Assembly (NCBI RefSeq): GCF_001729245.1
Contig: NZ_CP015217.1
Location: 994,001-1,058,000 of the forward strand
DNA: 64,000 bases
Direction: 5' to 3'
Source of the DNA: Leptospira tipperaryensis
GTDB lineage: Bacteria; Spirochaetota; Leptospiria; Leptospirales; Leptospiraceae
Under the pieces are notes generated by a model that worked only from the letters and a program-made list of their open reading frames with translations, was not told the origin of the DNA and searched no databases. Made by a program: the position numbers and the translations under genes. Positions 57,830-64,000 of the stretch are shown one piece after another; the first letter of the stretch is position 1, and each line of letters opens with the position of its first letter.

Positions 57830-59210
57830 CGTTATCGTGAGCTCCCAGTGTGAAATAGAAACAGGCTCCTTCGTTCACTTGACTTTCTCCCCAGACTTTT
57901 CCGCTGTGTTTTTCGACGACTCTTTTAACGATTGCGAGACCCACTCCGGTTCCTTCGAATTCCTCCAGATGATGAAGTCTTTGAAACATATTGAATAATT
58001 TATGCTGATATTTCATATCAAAGCCGGCTCCATTATCTTTCACAAAAAAAACGGTCTCGCCGTCGTCGTCGAAAGATCCTATCTCGATTTTCGGGTTTTC
58101 CTTCTCCCTTGAATATTTGAAGGAATTCGATACTAAGTTAAAAAGAAGTTGTTTGAGAAGGCCCGAGTCAGCCTTAGCGGGAGGGAGTTCTCCGACTGCG
58201 GTTTGCACTTTGGAATTTGGATAATAATTGGAAACCTCTTCCAGAACCTTTTGCGCCAACTCTTTCATGTTGATCTTCGTGAATAAAATTTCTTTTCGTC
58301 CTAAGCGGGAATATTCCAAAAGGTCGTCTATAAGTTGACCCATATTCTGGGCGTTCTGCATTATGATTTCCAGAACCCTTTTTCCATCGTCAGGCAGGAT
58401 ATCTCCGTGGTCTTCCATTAGAATTTTAGAAAAACCTGATATACCTCGAATCGGGGCGCGAAGGTCGTGGGAAACGGAGTAAGAAAAGGATTCCAAATCC
58501 TTATTCGATCTTTCGAGTTGAGAGGAATAGTTTTTGAGATTGGCGTTCGAACTTTCAAGTAAGTCTTCCGCAACTTGTCTTCTTTTGCTCTCTTTGAATA
58601 TTAGAATATACTGAAATGAAATAAAGGAGATGTTGAAAATAATCGCTAAAAAGATAAGGCCGATTGAAAATTTAAGATTGGATTCGGATTCACCTCTTCG
58701 AAATTGAAGAAGACTGAGTTCTTCTTTTTTCATCTCTTTGAGGATTGTTTTTATTCTTTCACTCAATTCGTTCCCCTTGGAAGAATGAAACGGAACGGAA
58801 TAGTTCTCTGCGGATTTTAATTTTTGATTGAGAACTGTCGCCTCCATAAATTCGATTTTTTCATTCAGCAGTGGAATTGCAGCAGCGATTCTTTTTTGCT
58901 GTTCCGCATTATCCACAGTGGATGATTTCAGATTTTCCATCCTATTCAGAAGAATCTTTTTGTTTTCGCGATATCCGTCTAATATAAAAGAATCTTTATA
59001 AAGAATATAACTTCTGAGAGACGCGTGCATTTCGCTAAAGGAGGAAAGGGCTTCTTCTAAGTTGGCAAGAACTTGCTGGGTATGAGATTCCCATTTTCTA
59101 AGATCCGAAGATTGATTCATCGCATAGAATCCGGATCCGGCCACGACTACGTTGAGAATGGTGATCACAACTATTCCGAGGATAACGTTCTTTTCAATCG
59201 TACTCTTCAA
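57813..59210 (-). CDS. CHASE3 sensor histidine kinase
   Basis: 465 residues from a TTG at 59210. Two membrane segments (about 8-28 and 180-205) enclose a CHASE3-like periplasmic region ([42 protein letters not shown]). Then a coiled coil, HisKA with [30 protein letters not shown], and HATPase_c ([55 protein letters not shown]). The motif set is of the phytochrome-like kinase group that uses Rcp1-type regulators, and such a gene follows directly. First gene of the trio. Confidence 0.94.
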   Translation of the reverse strand: MKSTIEKNVILGIVVITILNVVVAGSGFYAMNQSSDLRKWESHTQQVLANLEEALSSFSEMHASLRSYILYKDSFILDGYRENKKILLNRMENLKSSTVDNAEQQKRIAAAIPLLNEKIEFMEATVLNQKLKSAENYSVPFHSSKGNELSERIKTILKEMKKEELSLLQFRRGESESNLKFSIGLIFLAIIFNISFISFQYILIFKESKRRQVAEDLLESSNANLKNYSSQLERSNKDLESFSYSVSHDLRAPIRGISGFSKILMEDHGDILPDDGKRVLEIIMQNAQNMGQLIDDLLEYSRLGRKEILFTKINMKELAQKVLEEVSNYYPNSKVQTAVGELPPAKADSGLLKQLLFNLVSNSFKYSREKENPKIEIGSFDDDGETVFFVKDNGAGFDMKYQHKLFNMFQRLHHLEEFEGTGVGLAIVKRVVEKHSGKVWGESQVNEGACFYFTLGAHDNDAQLT

Positions 59211-59647
59211 GAATCCCTAAACCTTATAAAAAGAATTGAGTTTGCGCAGGACCAGAAACGTTCTTCACGTAGAATCAAATGATAAAACGCCGGTCCGAAG
59301 TTTAAAATCGAGATAACTTTTTTACTTGAATGTCTCTAAAATAGCAAGAAAAACTTAAAAATAATCAGAATCTATTGAAGATTATAGTATACTAACAATA
59401 AGTTAGGCAAGAATTTATTTTCTTTCTTCGATTCGACCGTATTCTTTCTTTTGGAATTTATATTTCTCTTTTGAAGCAGAATAGTGAAACAGGTTTTTAG
59501 AATTTTATAAAAAGGAATATTAGATTCTTATAAAATCGCGTGTAAGCTTACGAAACCTCGTGTTTTTGAATCATTCCGTTGATTTATGCCGGGATAGGAA
59601 AACGTTTTGGATGTTTTTCGTTTTTATGTCGCAAAGAATCGATACGA
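59211..59647. other. AT-rich intergenic region, no gene seen
   Basis: About 440 bases between the CHASE3 kinase and the methyltransferase gene. No supported frame or RNA gene; part of it must carry the promoter of the signalling trio. Confidence 0.5.
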
Positions 59648-60535
59648 TTATCTGCGTGCAGATTCTAAATTTGCTTTTTCGAAACAGAGCGCCATCATAT
59701 CTCCCTGATCAAAAAGTTTCACGGTCGGATCGGCGAAATACTTCAGAATCTTATAAAATAGTCCCGCATCTTTTTTTGTAGTCAGCCCGCTTCCGTATGT
59801 GATGTGTTTTTTCTTTTGGAATCCTATGGACTCGCAGAGGTCGATGATTCCGGAAAGAGAATAGTAGTAGAGGTGTTCGGGAACGTTGAGATATCTCCAG
59901 GAAGGCCCTTGTATTTTTCCGAGAATTCCCCATCTACAAGTAGAAAGGATGATCCTCCCGCCGGGTTTGAGAAGTGTATAAATTTTTTCTAATGTTTCTT
60001 TCGGTTTGTGAAGGTGCTCGATCGAAGCCCACAAGGTGATTAGGTCGAATTTTTCGGAAGCGTCTTCTTTCCACTCAAGGAAATCTTTTTGTTCCACCTT
60101 GAGTCCGAGCTTCTCCCTTGCAAACTTTACGGGAGCTTCCGCGATGTCCATTCCATAGGAATCCCATTGTCTTTGTTGCATGTAGTCTACGAAGTATCCG
60201 GCCGCACAGCCTACGTCCAGACAGCGTTTGGAAGAGGACAAAGTTTTTTCCCAAGTCGCGAAGTCTAGATCTTTCAGATTGAGTCCGAAGACTCGGGAGA
60301 TCTCGCTTCTTACTCCATCCGAAAAATAATTGTCATATCCTCGATCGCTTCGTTTTAAAAAATATTCTTCCGAATAATAAGAAGCCACTTCTTCGGGAGA
60401 AGGTTGTGGACTTACTTGGACGAGAGCGCAACGTTTGCATTGAACGATCTGGAAAACTTCGTTTTTATGATTGGATTTGGAGAAGAGCGGTTTGAATTCC
60501 GAGGAGCCGCAGGTATTGCAGGGGATACGTTCCAT
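59648..60535 (-). CDS. SAM-dependent methyltransferase with N-terminal zinc ribbon
   Basis: 295 residues from ATG 60535 (the frame is open to a TTG at 60556). [19 protein letters not shown] and [19 protein letters not shown] form a four-Cys zinc ribbon typical of methyltransferases acting on sugar nucleotides or small molecules. The Rossmann methyltransferase domain follows: [21 protein letters not shown] (motif I), [55 protein letters not shown]. Likely a C- or O-methyltransferase; substrate unknown. Divergent from the CapA-like gene. Confidence 0.88.
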   Translation of the reverse strand: MERIPCNTCGSSEFKPLFSKSNHKNEVFQIVQCKRCALVQVSPQPSPEEVASYYSEEYFLKRSDRGYDNYFSDGVRSEISRVFGLNLKDLDFATWEKTLSSSKRCLDVGCAAGYFVDYMQQRQWDSYGMDIAEAPVKFAREKLGLKVEQKDFLEWKEDASEKFDLITLWASIEHLHKPKETLEKIYTLLKPGGRIILSTCRWGILGKIQGPSWRYLNVPEHLYYYSLSGIIDLCESIGFQKKKHITYGSGLTTKKDAGLFYKILKYFADPTVKLFDQGDMMALCFEKANLESARR

Positions 60536-60622
60536 TCTTCTATTTCTATCGGGCAAAGATCCGAATCCTTTGATAGAAATTCTGCTTTACGCGGATCTTC
60601 TGCCTGAAACTCATGAAAGGAC

Positions 60623-61669
<1,047 letters not shown>

Positions 61670-61826
61670 AAGCCCGGTTTTCGAATCGGATTTTACGAAA
61701 TCCTCCATCATTTTGGGATTTCATTCCGATTTTTCTTCCAGAACTTATACCTTTGGTCGAGATTTCGACGAAAGGTATAAAATCTTTTCTCTTGCTCCCT
61801 GGATCTACACCCTAAATTCTGGACTC

Positions 61827-61984
61827 GTAGCTTGTTCATCCTCTTAAATGAGGAAGGGAATCCGGTTTAATTCCGGAGCTGAACCCGCAGCTGTAATCAC
61901 CTCCAAAAAGTTTTGTCAACGAGGCCACTGTGTTTCACGGGAAGGCGGCAAAATCGGTGAGAGCCAGAAGACCTAACAAGCCAC
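61827..61984 (+). ncRNA. Cobalamin (B12) riboswitch aptamer
   Basis: The signature core is present in order: P2 hairpin CCTC/GAGG (61840-61853), then AAGGGAATCCGG and TTCCGGAGCTGA, the B12 box start CCCGCAGCTGTAA (61884-61896), GCCACTG (61924-61930), CGGGAAGGCGG, and GAGCCAGAAGACC (61960-61972). The P1 stem is CTTGTT (61831-61836) with AACAAG (61975-61980). It lies before a BtuB-like receptor gene and should turn it off when adenosylcobalamin is abundant. Confidence 0.93.
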
Positions 61985-61997
61985 AACAAACTGATAG

Positions 61998-62050
61998 GAC
62001 TTTCGGGAGCTAAAGTCGGGTTTGAAAAATAGCTCCAATTTTTCTTTCCC
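61998..62050 (+). terminator. Riboswitch expression platform: terminator and alternative hairpin
   Basis: GGAGCTA (62006-62012) pairs with TAGCTCC (62030-62036) and is followed by AATTTTTCTTT, a terminator-like structure 20 bases after the aptamer. An alternative stem GACTTT (61998-62003) with AAAGTC (62012-62017) encloses the 5' arm in its loop. The two could be mutually exclusive. Together they suggest control at the level of transcription termination. Confidence 0.65.
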
Positions 62051-62072
62051 ATTACTCCGTACCGCGTAAAAA

Positions 62073-64000
<1,928 letters not shown>

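Overview
The window comes from a spirochaete of the genus Leptospira, most likely the pathogenic clade. This rests on moderate GC with AT-rich gaps, AGA/CTT/TTG-rich codon use, many lipoproteins with loose spirochaetal lipoboxes, and Leptospira-like gene content. The species cannot be fixed from the sequence alone. I see no rRNA, tRNA, CRISPR array, transposase or phage structural gene.

Layout. 1-9.5 kb: 5' part of a molybdopterin oxidoreductase (minus), a structured gap with short interspersed repeats, an unknown gene, an ankyrin-repeat protein, the GTPase TypA with a clear terminator, an acyltransferase, a lipoprotein and an AlkD-like DNA glycosylase. 9.6-18.1 kb: a membrane protein, TrhO, a BASS transporter plus TauD-like dioxygenase operon, a rhodanese/YedE pseudogene, the methionine importer metQNI and a quinone-reductase-like enzyme. 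18.3-25 kb: SufE, an AraC regulator, a monooxygenase-like protein, the minus-strand operon LemA - TPM - TPM - YjbR, two small proteins (one with an SSB-like acidic tail) and a PAS-GAF-PP2C phosphatase. 25.5-36.7 kb: surface lipoproteins, an EamA exporter, a metzincin-motif lipoprotein, a second BASS transporter, a lysophospholipid acyltransferase, two divergent lipase-like lipoproteins and a DUF485/ActP symporter pair. 36.7-42.7 kb: a FAD oxidoreductase divergent from a TetR regulator with operator-like repeats, a lipoprotein amidohydrolase behind a promoter carrying a perfect palindrome, a MarR regulator, a VOC protein and a phasin-like protein.

42.8-53.7 kb is a six-gene, single-strand signalling island: a NarX/NarL-type kinase-regulator pair, a 1668-residue soluble hybrid kinase with about seven tandem HAMP-type repeats and three receiver domains, a REC-HisKA_2 kinase, a REC-PAS-GGDEF diguanylate cyclase and a REC-PAS protein with no output domain. 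After a broken SMI1/KNR4 gene and an SBBP-repeat lipoprotein comes a second, minus-strand, translationally coupled signalling trio (56.2-59.2 kb).

The window ends with a SAM methyltransferase, a CapA-like protein and a cobalamin riboswitch with a terminator-type expression platform ahead of a BtuB-like TonB-dependent receptor that runs off the edge.

Most notable: the signalling island with DNA-level HAMP repeats, the riboswitch platform, the fused rhodanese/YedE remnant, the two operator arrays, the nonsense-interrupted SMI1/KNR4 gene and a family of near-palindromic repeats, one of which forms a terminator.
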